Of a DNA stretch of 64,000 nt, positions 7,532 to 15,406 are shown one piece after another (the stretch's first letter is position 1; the number at the start of each line of letters is the position of its first letter). The stretch comes from Pollutimonas sp036675275. GTDB lineage: Bacteria; Pseudomonadota; Gammaproteobacteria; Burkholderiales; Burkholderiaceae_B. The notes under the pieces are model-generated. The model made no database searches and had not been told where the DNA came from. It saw nothing but the letters and a program-made list of their open reading frames with translations. Location: assembly GCA_036675275.1 (NCBI GenBank), contig JAKFFG010000005.1:124001-188000 (forward strand), read 5' to 3'. The translations under genes and the position numbers were made by a program.

Positions 7532-7942
7532 ATGAAAAGAGTACTCGCTATCGCCGCGTGTTCGCTGCCGCTTGTTCTGGCCTCGACGGCCTACTCCCAA
7601 GGCCCCAGCGGGCGCTCCGGGTCCGATTCGAAAGGCGTCGAAGCTCAGGCCGAATCGACCAGTCCAAGCGGCCTCGCCGGAAGCACAGGCATCAAGCCAG
7701 ATAAGGCTCCGGATACAGGCACTGCAACGCCGGCAGCGGAAGGAACCACACCGCGCTCAAGCTCATCAACGAACGAAGGCAGCCGCGATGCCAATGCCGC
7801 AAACCGGTCCGCCAGCGGTGACAGCACGCGTCATTCCAGCGGTACGCCTCCGACTGCCTCCGGGGACGCCGCAAAACCGTCGAAGCAGCAATCGCCCCAG
7901 ACACAGGATACGCCGTCCGGCAGCAATCAGCCGGTACGCTGA
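7532..7942 (+). CDS. secreted Ser/Thr/Pro/Gly-rich low-complexity protein
   Basis: 136 residues. The first 22 form a signal peptide (MKRVLAIAACSLPLVLASTA, cleavage after AYS). The rest is a disordered hydrophilic chain rich in Ser, Thr, Gly, Pro, Ala and Gln with no Cys. A good ribosome site (GGGAGGT) precedes the ATG. No domain is recognisable. It lies upstream of a csbD-like gene, which hints at an envelope or stress setting, but that is inference. Confidence 0.7.
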   Translation: MKRVLAIAACSLPLVLASTAYSQGPSGRSGSDSKGVEAQAESTSPSGLAGSTGIKPDKAPDTGTATPAAEGTTPRSSSSTNEGSRDANAANRSASGDSTRHSSGTPPTASGDAAKPSKQQSPQTQDTPSGSNQPVR

Positions 7943-8105
7943 GCTTCCCGTTACTTGCATATCTTGCATATGCCTCGCCAGCCTGAATGCAAGAAATTCC
8001 GGGCAGGCACCAAAATTGCTGAATGCCGTTGAGCGTACAAACCGGAAGACGATGCAGGCGATTCAGACAGCATCACTCTTCAATGACTAACCACGAGGTG
8101 ACGAC

Positions 8106-8294
8106 ATGGACAAAGATAGAATCAAAGGTGCCGGCAAAGAGATAAAGGGCACAGTCAAAGAAACCGCCGGCAAGGTGACGAATGATCGTTCGACGCAGGC
8201 AGAAGGCGTCGCGGAAAAAACCGTGGGTACCGCTCAGCGGAAAACGGGTGAAGCTAAGGACGCCGTTCGAGACGCTGTCAAGAAAACACCATAA
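8106..8294 (+). CDS. CsbD family stress-response protein
   Basis: 62 residues, MDKDRIKGAGKEIKGTVKET then AGKVTNDRSTQAEG, the typical CsbD (YjbJ) start. CsbD proteins are small, hydrophilic, abundant proteins induced by general stress; their molecular role is not settled. The short length and absence of Cys and Trp are as usual for the family. The gene is preceded by a GAGGTGACGAC ribosome site and followed by a terminator. Confidence 0.9.
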   Translation: MDKDRIKGAGKEIKGTVKETAGKVTNDRSTQAEGVAEKTVGTAQRKTGEAKDAVRDAVKKTP

Positions 8295-8302
8295 CTGCCG
8301 AT

Positions 8303-8323
8303 GCGCCACATGGCGCTTCTTTT
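8303..8323 (+). terminator. intrinsic terminator after csbD-like gene
   Basis: Stem GCGCC / GGCGC with an ACAT loop and a TTCTTTT tail, 8 bp after the stop. Confidence 0.6.
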
Positions 8324-8324
8324 G

Positions 8325-8357
8325 AACTGAGCCCTCCGATCGTTGGAGGGCTCAGTT
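8325..8357. repeat. long perfect inverted repeat
   Basis: AACTGAGCCCTCC / GGAGGGCTCAGTT, 13 bp perfect, 7-nt loop, directly after the csbD terminator. It lacks a T-run on both sides; it may be a backup terminator or an RNA-stabilising hairpin. Confidence 0.6.
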
Positions 8358-8418
8358 CGGCACAAGCGCAGGGTAAGGAAAGTTTTCATTTATTTTCAGT
8401 TTGCGATACCCTATCGGC

Positions 8419-8643
8419 ATGGACCATACTAATAACGAAGCCCTCTGCACTCCTTGCCGTGAACTGTCGCTCGGCACGGGAGGCACAAAACCTCATGCTT
8501 CCATGCGGCTACAGGGAGCACGCCCCCCTGAATCGTACGATGGCGCGCTTGAACGGCAATATCGTTGCATGGCCTGCAATACGGTGTGGCTCAGGCGCAC
8601 AGATCGATGGGGTGTGGATGCCGGCTTCAGGCTGCTTCCCTGA
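8419..8643 (+). CDS. small CxxC...CxxC protein (zinc-ribbon-like)
   Basis: About 74 residues from the ATG at 8419 (MDHTNNEALCTPCRELSLG). Two CxxC pairs (CTPC near the N-terminus, CMAC in the C-terminal half) could bind one zinc ion, and the C-terminus CNTVWLRRTDRWG is basic/aromatic. A TTG at 8401 is an alternative start, but the ATG fits better. The gene ends 17 bp before the AI-2E transporter gene. Function unknown; the Cys spacing suggests a small zinc-ribbon protein. Confidence 0.6.
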   Translation: MDHTNNEALCTPCRELSLGTGGTKPHASMRLQGARPPESYDGALERQYRCMACNTVWLRRTDRWGVDAGFRLLP

Positions 8644-8660
8644 TATAGTCTTGGCCTACC

Positions 8661-9869
8661 ATGGACACGATAAAGACCACCCCACCCGCGTCCACCCCGG
8701 CAGCCACACACGCCGGCACCGACGTCTCTGACAATACCGCCGCGACGAAGCCCGCCGTGGAGCTTCCTGTGCCAGAGTTGCGGCCACGGGTCCAGGCCGG
8801 CGGATTGGCATTGACCGTGCTCGCCACCATCGCGTTCATTTTCTCTCTGCAATGGGCGCGGGAGTTCTTTATCCCGCTGGTCTTCGGAATACTGATTGCC
8901 TACACGCTCAGCCCCGTGGTCCTTTGGCTGGAACGGCGCAAAGTTCCACGAGTGGTAGGCGCTACGCTGGTCATGCTGGCCCTGTTCGGCTCGGCAGCCG
9001 GTGTGCTGACTTCCGTCTATAACCAGGCGCAGTCCATTGTCGACGAACTGCCGGTAGCCACCTATAAGCTGAACAACGCCCTCCAGCGCATCGATAACGG
9101 AGAGCTCGGCACGCTGGACAAGTTGCGCAGCGCTGCGGACGCCCTGAAAAAAGCCGCCAGCCCAAGCACTGATGCAATAAAGGATGCCGCCGCCGCACCG
9201 AGCGCTGTCCAGCCACCCGATTTCAATTTGAATGAGTGGCTGTGGGCTGGGTCGCTTAGCGTCGCCGCCTTTGCCGGCAAGCTGATCGTGATCATGTTTC
9301 TGGTGTTTTTTGCCTTGCTGTCCGGCGACACCTTCAAGCGCAAGTTGGTCAAAATGACGGGGCCGTCTCTCTCGAACAAGAAAATCACTGTCCAGATTCT
9401 GGATGACATCAATTTGTCGATTCAGAAATACATGTTGATGCTGCTGGTCACCAACACGCTTTTGGGATTGGTGACCTGGGTGGTCCTGTATTTCATAGGC
9501 ATGGAGAATGCAGGCGCCTGGGCTGTGGTGGCCGGATTGCTGCACATCATCCCCTACTTCGGGACAGTCATTGCCGCCGCCGCGACCGGGTCGGCGGCCT
9601 TCCTGCAATTCGAGTCTTTCACAATGATGGGCCTCGTCATGGTGGCCACACTGGCGATCGCCTCGGTGGTCGGCACCCTGGTGACAACGTGGATGACGGG
9701 ACGCATTGCAAAAATGAATGCGACAGCCGTTTTTGTGGCCCTGTTGTTCGGCGGCTGGCTCTGGGGCGTCTGGGGCATGTTACTGTGCGTGCCCATTGTC
9801 GTCGTCGTCAAAGTGATCTCGCAACACATTGACGGACTCCAACCCGTCGCCGAACTATTGGGCGAATAA
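8661..9869 (+). CDS. AI-2E family transporter (PerM-like), first copy
   Basis: 402 residues. The first 45 residues are a Thr/Ala/Pro-rich cytoplasmic stretch, then two close membrane segments (about 50-90), a soluble middle part including a Lys/Ala/Pro-rich insert (about 140-185), and five or six further helices ending in a Pro/Val-rich core (MLLCVPIVVVVKVI). This is the PF01594 layout. Members range from AI-2 exporters (TqsA) to sodium/proton antiporters, so the substrate cannot be named. A second, distinct member follows at 9976. Confidence 0.85.
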   Translation: MDTIKTTPPASTPAATHAGTDVSDNTAATKPAVELPVPELRPRVQAGGLALTVLATIAFIFSLQWAREFFIPLVFGILIAYTLSPVVLWLERRKVPRVVGATLVMLALFGSAAGVLTSVYNQAQSIVDELPVATYKLNNALQRIDNGELGTLDKLRSAADALKKAASPSTDAIKDAAAAPSAVQPPDFNLNEWLWAGSLSVAAFAGKLIVIMFLVFFALLSGDTFKRKLVKMTGPSLSNKKITVQILDDINLSIQKYMLMLLVTNTLLGLVTWVVLYFIGMENAGAWAVVAGLLHIIPYFGTVIAAAATGSAAFLQFESFTMMGLVMVATLAIASVVGTLVTTWMTGRIAKMNATAVFVALLFGGWLWGVWGMLLCVPIVVVVKVISQHIDGLQPVAELLGE

Positions 9870-9975
9870 GCGGCCTTTCGCATAGAATTATCGAATCGCG
9901 GCGCCCTGACGTTATGCCTCTGGAAAAAGCCGCAGGGCTGTACGCCTTGCGCCCCTCCTATTCTCTGGATGCTGG

Positions 9976-11040
9976 ATGAACAATTCCGACCTTTATTTTC
10001 GAACTTTCATACTTATGTTGGTCATCGTCACGATGGCCTTCATCTCTGTGCTGTTGCCCTTCTATGCCGCCATTTTTTGGGGCGCCATCCTTGCCATACT
10101 GTTTACGCCGCTGCACAAGCGCCTTTTGGCAAAAATGCGCGGAAAACCGAATCTGGCTGCACTCACAACGCTGCTGATCATTGTTCTCATCGTCATCTTG
10201 CCCGCGATCCTGATTACCGGTGCCTTGTTGCAAGAAGGCGCCGCCATCTATAGCCGCATCAGCTCCGGCGAAGTCAATGTGGGCGAATACCTTGAGCAAA
10301 TCCTCAGCGCCTTGCCGCCTTCGGTCCACGCCGTGCTCGATCGCTTCGGTGTGGGCGACATTTTCAGCTTGCGGGAAAAACTTACAGAGGGGGCCTTGCG
10401 AGGAAGCAAGGTGCTTGCAACTCAAGCCGTGAATGTTGGACAGAACACATTCGAGTTCCTCGTCGGCATGGGCGTAATGTTGTACATACTGTATTTCCTG
10501 CTGCGCGACGGCGCCCACCTGGCCCGCACCAGCAAACAGCTCATACCGCTCAGCGAAGAGCACAAGCAACATCTCTTCCGCAAATTCGCCACCGTTGTAC
10601 GCGCCACCGTCAAAGGCAACATCGTGGTCGCCATTACCCAGGGCGCCCTTGGCGGCCTGATGTTCTGGTTTCTGGGGATCCAGGGCGCATTGCTGTGGGG
10701 CGTGCTCATGGCCTTTCTGTCACTGCTGCCCGCCGTCGGCGCCGCGCTGATCTGGTTGCCGGTATCCATCTATTTTCTGGTCACCGGCGCCATCTGGGAG
10801 GGCGTGACGCTTGTCGTCTTCGGTGTGCTGGTGATCGGGCTGGTTGACAATATCTTGCGCCCCCTGCTGGTAGGCAAAGACACCAAGATTCCCGATTACG
10901 TGATATTGATTTCGACGCTAGGGGGCCTGTCGGTATTTGGGCTGAATGGCTTCGTAATCGGGCCATTGTTTGCCGCCCTGTTCATCGCCTGCTGGGACCT
11001 CTTCCCTTCGGCCATCCGCATGAATCAGCTGGACGAATAA
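9976..11040 (+). CDS. AI-2E family transporter (PerM-like), second copy
   Basis: 354 residues with the same topology as its upstream neighbour but without the long N-terminal tail. Features: paired N-terminal helices (LVIVTMAFISVLLPFYAAIF), a soluble middle region at about 75-150, a GNIVVAITQGALGGLMFW segment and a conserved end (LVDNILRPLLVGKDTKIPDY then GGLSVFGLNGFVIGPLFAAL). The latter block is highly typical of PF01594. The two transporters differ clearly in sequence and are not a recent duplication. The gap of 106 bp suggests a loosely linked unit. Confidence 0.88.
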   Translation: MNNSDLYFRTFILMLVIVTMAFISVLLPFYAAIFWGAILAILFTPLHKRLLAKMRGKPNLAALTTLLIIVLIVILPAILITGALLQEGAAIYSRISSGEVNVGEYLEQILSALPPSVHAVLDRFGVGDIFSLREKLTEGALRGSKVLATQAVNVGQNTFEFLVGMGVMLYILYFLLRDGAHLARTSKQLIPLSEEHKQHLFRKFATVVRATVKGNIVVAITQGALGGLMFWFLGIQGALLWGVLMAFLSLLPAVGAALIWLPVSIYFLVTGAIWEGVTLVVFGVLVIGLVDNILRPLLVGKDTKIPDYVILISTLGGLSVFGLNGFVIGPLFAALFIACWDLFPSAIRMNQLDE

Positions 11041-11044
11041 ACGA

Positions 11045-11413
11045 TCACAAGAACAGAATCACGATATTCACCCCTAATCCCAATGCCCAGACTACCGTGC
11101 GCACCAGGCCATAACCGGCGATATATACCGCAAGATAGATCAGCCGGAGCACCACCCAGGCGAGCATCAGGCTGACGAGCGTCGCGGGATCCGCCATTTT
11201 GAACAGTGCAAACAGCACGGCCGCATAGAAAAAAGGCAAGCTCTCGAACAGATTGGCCTGTGCGGCGTTTGCCCTTGCACGCCAGCCTCCCTGGTTGGCG
11301 AGCCAGGAGCGCGGATCGTTGTTGTCATACTGCTTTCCGCCCGCCTTCGATATGCCAGCCGCCACAATGGGCAGTATGGCGGCGGCCAACATCAACCATG
11401 AAATGGTTTTCAT
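11045..11413 (-). CDS. MAPEG family membrane protein
   Basis: 122 residues with four hydrophobic segments. The signature region N-x-x-E is visible as AQANLFESLPFFYAAVLFAL at about residues 50-70, as in membrane-associated eicosanoid/glutathione-metabolism proteins. Bacterial members are short like this one; some have glutathione transferase or peroxidase activity, but most are uncharacterised. It converges with the AI-2E gene only 4 bp away. Confidence 0.85.
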   Translation of the reverse strand: MKTISWLMLAAAILPIVAAGISKAGGKQYDNNDPRSWLANQGGWRARANAAQANLFESLPFFYAAVLFALFKMADPATLVSLMLAWVVLRLIYLAVYIAGYGLVRTVVWALGLGVNIVILFL

Positions 11414-11500
11414 TACCTGTCTCCCCTCACGCTTGTTATACCGGAAAGGCGCGCAAGCGCCTACGACACACTATAAGCGCATCGGCAGCACAGTTCCACG

Positions 11501-12814
11501 CTAAGCAGCATGGGTAATATCCCTGGTGACCTGGTCCAGCTGAGACGACTGCGTAAGCGAGGCCTGTTCCACTTGGCCCATGATTTGCGTGACATCTTGC
11601 GAGGACGCCATGATCTCATCCATCGTTTTCCTTGCTGACTGAACAAGCACCGCGGCTTTGTCCACTTGCTCTACGGAAGAAAGGATAAGTTGCTTGATTT
11701 CACGAGCAGAGTTGGCGCTGTTCTGAGCCAGGCCGCGTACTTCCGCGGCCACGACGGCAAACCCTCTGCCGTGCTGGCCCGCCCTGGCTGCCTCGACGGC
11801 CGCATTCAACGCCAGAATATTCGTCTGAAACGCAATCGTATCCATGACGCCGATAATTTCAGAAATGCGTCGCGAGCTGTCGGTGATCGCCATGATGGTG
11901 GACACCACATTTTGCACGTTCTGCCCGCCCTTCAAGGCGACATCGGATGCCTCCATGGCCAGGTCGTGCGCTTTCGACGCGCGTTCGGCATTCTCCTTCA
12001 GCCCCTGCACGGCAACGCCCAATGTCTGGGCTGCCGTAAACCGGCGCGTGATGTCGGTTGCGTATTTCACCACCTTGAAAGGCCTGCCCGCAGCGTTGAG
12101 GATGGGGTTGTAGCTGGCGTCGATCCATACCTCGCGGCCATTCTTCCCGATGCGCAGGTACTGCCCGGCGTCGTGTTCCCCGCGGCCCAATTTATGCCAA
12201 AACTCGGCGTACGATGGATTGTTGCGCTGCTCCGGAAGCACGAACATGCTGTGGTGACGCCCGACGACCTCCTCATGGGAGTAACCCATTGCGCCCAGGA
12301 ATAGATCGTTGGCCCTGATGATCGTTCCGTCCAGCTCGAACTCGATGATGGCCTGGACTTTGGAGATGGCGTCCAGCTGACCTTCAGCATTCGCGTTGTT
12401 GTTTTGCTGCTGGGTGATATCGGTGGCGTACTTGACCACCTTGAAAGGCCGCTCTTTATGGTCGACGATGGGGTTGTAACTCGCTTGCAACCAGACCTCG
12501 CGCCCATCACGGCCTATTCTGCGGTAACGTCCCGAATCGTAAATTCCCTGACCCAGCTTATGCCAGAAATTCGCGTAAGCCGGCGATTGATGTTCTTGCG
12601 GATCGACGAAAATCGAATGATGCTGGCCCAGTATATCGTCAAGACGGTATCCCACAGTCTTGAGGAAGTTGTCGTTGGCCATGAGGATGTGGCCATGAAG
12701 ATCAAACTCAATAACAGCCTGCGCCTTGTGTATCGCTGCAAGCTGGCCGTACAAGTCGGCATGGCGTATGTGAAGACCGCGCTGAAAGAGGCGGGATAGA
12801 GGCCAAACTGCCAT
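11501..12814 (-). CDS. soluble methyl-accepting chemotaxis protein with two PAS domains
   Basis: 437 residues with no membrane segment. Two tandem PAS domains (about 30-145 and 155-270) are near repeats of each other; each ends with a PAC-type block (RPFKVVKYATDIT). A methyl-accepting signalling domain follows, with the conserved hairpin tip IAFQTNILALNAAVEAARAG and GRGFAVVAAEVRGLA. The absence of transmembrane helices implies a cytoplasmic sensor of redox, oxygen or an internal metabolite. No chemotaxis genes lie nearby. The C-terminus ends soon after LTQSSQLDQVTRDITHAA, shorter than many receptors, with no CheR-tethering pentapeptide. Confidence 0.9.
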   Translation of the reverse strand: MAVWPLSRLFQRGLHIRHADLYGQLAAIHKAQAVIEFDLHGHILMANDNFLKTVGYRLDDILGQHHSIFVDPQEHQSPAYANFWHKLGQGIYDSGRYRRIGRDGREVWLQASYNPIVDHKERPFKVVKYATDITQQQNNNANAEGQLDAISKVQAIIEFELDGTIIRANDLFLGAMGYSHEEVVGRHHSMFVLPEQRNNPSYAEFWHKLGRGEHDAGQYLRIGKNGREVWIDASYNPILNAAGRPFKVVKYATDITRRFTAAQTLGVAVQGLKENAERASKAHDLAMEASDVALKGGQNVQNVVSTIMAITDSSRRISEIIGVMDTIAFQTNILALNAAVEAARAGQHGRGFAVVAAEVRGLAQNSANSAREIKQLILSSVEQVDKAAVLVQSARKTMDEIMASSQDVTQIMGQVEQASLTQSSQLDQVTRDITHAA

Positions 12815-12998
12815 ACAAATTCCCCTTTGGGCTCATTCTTTTCATTAACGGCACGGGGGAAAGAAAGTTTAGGTATCCAGCTTTCGCAGGCAGGCCTCGC
12901 TTCGACAGGCCCGCTACAATAATGTTCAGAATATGTATAATAATGAGCTTGGCAAGATATCGAGACACGCATCGCGCGGTCTTATGTACGCTAAAGAT

Positions 12999-13074
12999 GC
13001 CGATGTAGCTCAGTTGGTAGAGCAGCTCATTCGTAATGAGAAGGTCGGGGGTTCGACTCCTCTCATCGGCACCA
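12999..13074 (+). tRNA. tRNA-Thr (anticodon CGT)
   Basis: 76 nt, acceptor stem GCCGATG/CATCGGC, D-arm AGCTCAGTTGGTAGAGC, anticodon loop TTCGTAA, T-arm GGTTCGACTCC and encoded ACCA end. Confidence 0.96.
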
Positions 13075-13109
13075 AGTACTGATTGAAGGCGAGATCAACA
13101 GTCACACTA

Positions 13110-13141
13110 AAGCCCTGATTCTATGAATTCGGGGCTTTTTT
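13110..13141 (+). terminator. intrinsic terminator of tRNA-Thr
   Basis: AAGCCCTGA pairs with TCGGGGCTT around an AT-rich loop, followed by a T-rich run. Confidence 0.8.
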
Positions 13142-13148
13142 ATTGATG

Positions 13149-13188
13149 TTGTGTATTCATGTGTAATGCATATAATTACACGCATGAA
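13149..13188 (+). promoter_or_regulatory. hicAB promoter and overlapping inverted-repeat operator
   Basis: A perfect -10 TATAAT (13171-13176) lies 16 bp after TTGTGT (13149-13154). Inverted arms TTCATG-TGTAAT (13156-13167) and ATTACA-CG-CATGAA (13175-13188) flank and overlap the -10, and the right arm runs into the toxin ATG at 13184. Transcription would start about at that ATG, so the message may be leaderless. The ribbon-helix-helix domain of HicB is the likely ligand of the repeat. Confidence 0.6.
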
Positions 13189-13363
13189 CAGCGCAGACCT
13201 TATCAAACAAATCAAAGCCGATGGCTGGTACCTCGTACATACGGTCGGGTCACATCATCAATTCAAGCATCCGACCAAACCGGGTAAGGTCACTGTCCCG
13301 CATCCCAAAAAAAGGATTTGCCTAAACCGACAGCGCGCAGCATTCTTAAACAAGCAGGCCTGA
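13184..13363 (+). CDS. hicA: HicA-family toxin, C-terminus frameshifted at an A7 tract
   Basis: From the ATG at 13184 the first 43 residues are a normal HicA mRNA interferase fold: MNSADLIKQIKADGWYLVHT, the catalytic His at residue 24 in GSHHQFKHP, and the strand VTVPHPKK. The frame then reads RICLNRQ... and stops at 13363. The neighbouring frame from 13315 encodes DLPKPTARSILKQAGLK, exactly the usual HicA end, stopping at 13368. Seven A residues (13307-13313) sit at the junction; five or eight would restore it. So the toxin is either inactivated, phase-variable, or rescued by slippage. hicB follows 21 bp after the restored stop. Confidence 0.8.
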   Translation: MNSADLIKQIKADGWYLVHTVGSHHQFKHPTKPGKVTVPHPKKRICLNRQRAAFLNKQA

Positions 13364-13388
13364 AATGATCAGGTCAGGAGGAACCGAA

Positions 13389-13781
13389 ATGCTTTATCCC
13401 ATCTATGTGCACAAGGAAGGCAACAGCGCCTATGGTGCCGCGTTCCCCGACATTCCAGGCTGCCTCGCTGCTGCCGACGACATTCAGGCGCTTCCGCGCG
13501 CTGCGCAAGATGCAGTCGAAGCACACTTTGGCGCTGATGAAGACCCAATCCCCTCGGCCAGCGCGCCCGACGCCTGGGCCAATCATTCCGACTACCAGAA
13601 CGGCGGGTTTTGGATGCTCGTCGATATCGACCTATCCCGCGTTCGCTCCCGCGCTGTGCGCCTAAACATCAGCCTACCTGAGAGCCTGGTACAGCGTATC
13701 GACGCTACCGCACGCCAACGCGGTCAGAGCCGCTCGGCCTTCCTGGCTACGGCTGCCGAACACGAAATGGCCGAGGCCTGA
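13389..13781 (+). CDS. hicB: HicB-family antitoxin
   Basis: 130 residues. The ATG at 13389 is chosen because AGGAGG lies 7 bp upstream. The N-terminal HicB fold (MLYPIYVHKEGNSAYGAAFP, DIPGC) is a degenerate RNase-H-like domain that masks HicA. The C-terminal 45 residues form a ribbon-helix-helix DNA-binding segment (RAVRLNISLPESLVQRIDA), which should autoregulate the operon through the inverted repeat before hicA. It appears intact even though the toxin frame is shifted. Confidence 0.9.
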   Translation: MLYPIYVHKEGNSAYGAAFPDIPGCLAAADDIQALPRAAQDAVEAHFGADEDPIPSASAPDAWANHSDYQNGGFWMLVDIDLSRVRSRAVRLNISLPESLVQRIDATARQRGQSRSAFLATAAEHEMAEA

Positions 13782-13893
13782 AACGCAAAGCCCGCATTGC
13801 AGGTGAGCGATGGCGGACGATGACAATGTTACGAGTCTCTACTGAAAAATACTTGCTATCTATCAAAGCATTACGATTCATCAGCGGCCCGGG

Positions 13894-15378
13894 TTAGTCG
13901 CCGCCAGCGGAAAACGTATGGGCGATCCGGGCGGATGCTCCTTGCTTCACCGTCAGCTGAAATTGTCCGATAGGCAAGTCACCATTGACGATGCGGATTT
14001 GATAGGTGCCGGGCGGCAAGGCCAACGACTTTAGCGGCGGCGACACGCCCCTCGATGCACCGTTTACAAACACCTCGCCCCATGGACGGACATCGACCGG
14101 GACTTTGACAGAACGTGCCCTGGATTCAACTTGGCGCTTTGGAGACTTTTCCGGCGATACAGCAGCCTTTGCCTGGCCGCCAGGCGACGCGTCCGTCTCC
14201 CTCGTCTTGTGCGACATGGCCGCTGCCGGTGAATTCACGCCAGCGGCGTCGAAAGAGTCTTCCGCGAGAGGCGTCGTCGCAGACGCTGAAACACTGGTTT
14301 CGATCGGGCCACTCGCCAGGGAAATGGGAGGCACGCCGCTCTCCAAATCTGACGTTTCAGCACTCTGCTCATCAGAATCCACACCGGGCATGCTTGAGAT
14401 CGCCGCGTCAGCCGGTAGATCAGCCGGCAGGCCGGCCGTCAAGCTGACATCGGGCGCATCCAAGGCCGCAGCCCCCACGTCGTCGGCAGTGTCCGTCATG
14501 GCAATCAGCGCGGCATCCGGCCGAATATCTGTTTCCAGATCCGGGCCTGTCAGCGCGGACACGGCAACTTGGTCGCGGACCGCGGCATCCGTAGCGTCCG
14601 CACCATGTCCGCCAACGGCTTGCCATGCGACGATGCCGATCGCCGCCACGATGGCCAGCACGATGGGCATTTGCCATCGAAATGAACTGACTTTTTCTGC
14701 ATAGGACTGCCCCAACATGCGCTCATCGCTGTCCAGCGTCGAGGCTGCTGCAGTATCTGGGTCGACTTCCGCAGTCGCCACCCTGGCGGGCGCACTGACG
14801 TCGGCCTTCATCAATATGCCGGGAACTGCCGCCGCACCGATCCCCAGCGCAAATTCGTCGACGCTCTGCTGACGAACTTTCTGATCGAGCGAGAGGCCGC
14901 GCGCGACGGCGGCCAGAAATGTGGCCGAAAACTGCTCTTCGGCCCGGGCGTCAAATGTGATGTCGGAGCGCGCGACCATGCGGGCGACGGCGTTGGATGG
15001 CGGCTCGCCCACCACCAGCGCATACGCCAGGGCGCTCAATCCATGAACATCCGTCCACGGCCCAGTCTGCCAGTCAGGCTCGCCCATGTATTGTTCGAAT
15101 GCCGCATAGCCGTCGGGAAGAACGCCAAACAGCTGCTCTGCATTACTCGCCGCCCTATGCACGGCGGGATCCAGCGAAAGCCCGCCCTTGTCGTCCACAA
15201 CGATATGCTGAGGAGAGACATGCCCAAAAGTTTTTCCTTCGCGATGCACGGATCGCAGCGCCTCGCATAGTGACAGGAGAATGGCTTTGACCCGTATTTC
15301 TTCAATCGTGCCCCGTTTCTGCCACGCATCGGTCTGAAGCAATGTGCGCCGCCCTGCTTGCTCGTTTCGCATTGTCAC
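13894..15378 (-). CDS. T6SS-associated pseudokinase with PEGA-like C-terminus
   Basis: 494 residues, last gene of the tssJ-K-L-M-tagF group. Residues about 25-190 resemble only the C-lobe of Ser/Thr kinases: the helix ILLSLCEALRSVHREGKTFG is followed by HVSPQHIVVDDKGGLSLDPA. Aligned with HRDxxPxN...DFG, the catalytic Asp becomes His, the Asn becomes His and DFG becomes DPA. The N-lobe with its ATP-binding Lys is missing. A membrane segment lies near 240 (MPIVLAIVAAIGIVAW), then about 150 acidic, disordered residues and a C-terminal PEGA-like beta domain (VKVPVDVRPWGEVFVNGASR) that would face the periplasm. The position is that of PpkA-type T6SS kinases, but this protein is unlikely to phosphorylate. 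Confidence 0.72.
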   Translation of the reverse strand: MTMRNEQAGRRTLLQTDAWQKRGTIEEIRVKAILLSLCEALRSVHREGKTFGHVSPQHIVVDDKGGLSLDPAVHRAASNAEQLFGVLPDGYAAFEQYMGEPDWQTGPWTDVHGLSALAYALVVGEPPSNAVARMVARSDITFDARAEEQFSATFLAAVARGLSLDQKVRQQSVDEFALGIGAAAVPGILMKADVSAPARVATAEVDPDTAAASTLDSDERMLGQSYAEKVSSFRWQMPIVLAIVAAIGIVAWQAVGGHGADATDAAVRDQVAVSALTGPDLETDIRPDAALIAMTDTADDVGAAALDAPDVSLTAGLPADLPADAAISSMPGVDSDEQSAETSDLESGVPPISLASGPIETSVSASATTPLAEDSFDAAGVNSPAAAMSHKTRETDASPGGQAKAAVSPEKSPKRQVESRARSVKVPVDVRPWGEVFVNGASRGVSPPLKSLALPPGTYQIRIVNGDLPIGQFQLTVKQGASARIAHTFSAGGD

Positions 15379-15406
15379 TTGTGTTCTCCGTATCCGCGGC
15401 GCTTCT

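Noticed and set aside
8493..9608. 371-codon leftward open frame opposite the first AI-2E transporter
   Set aside because: Low-complexity Gly/Gln/His-rich product, antisense to a clear transporter gene.
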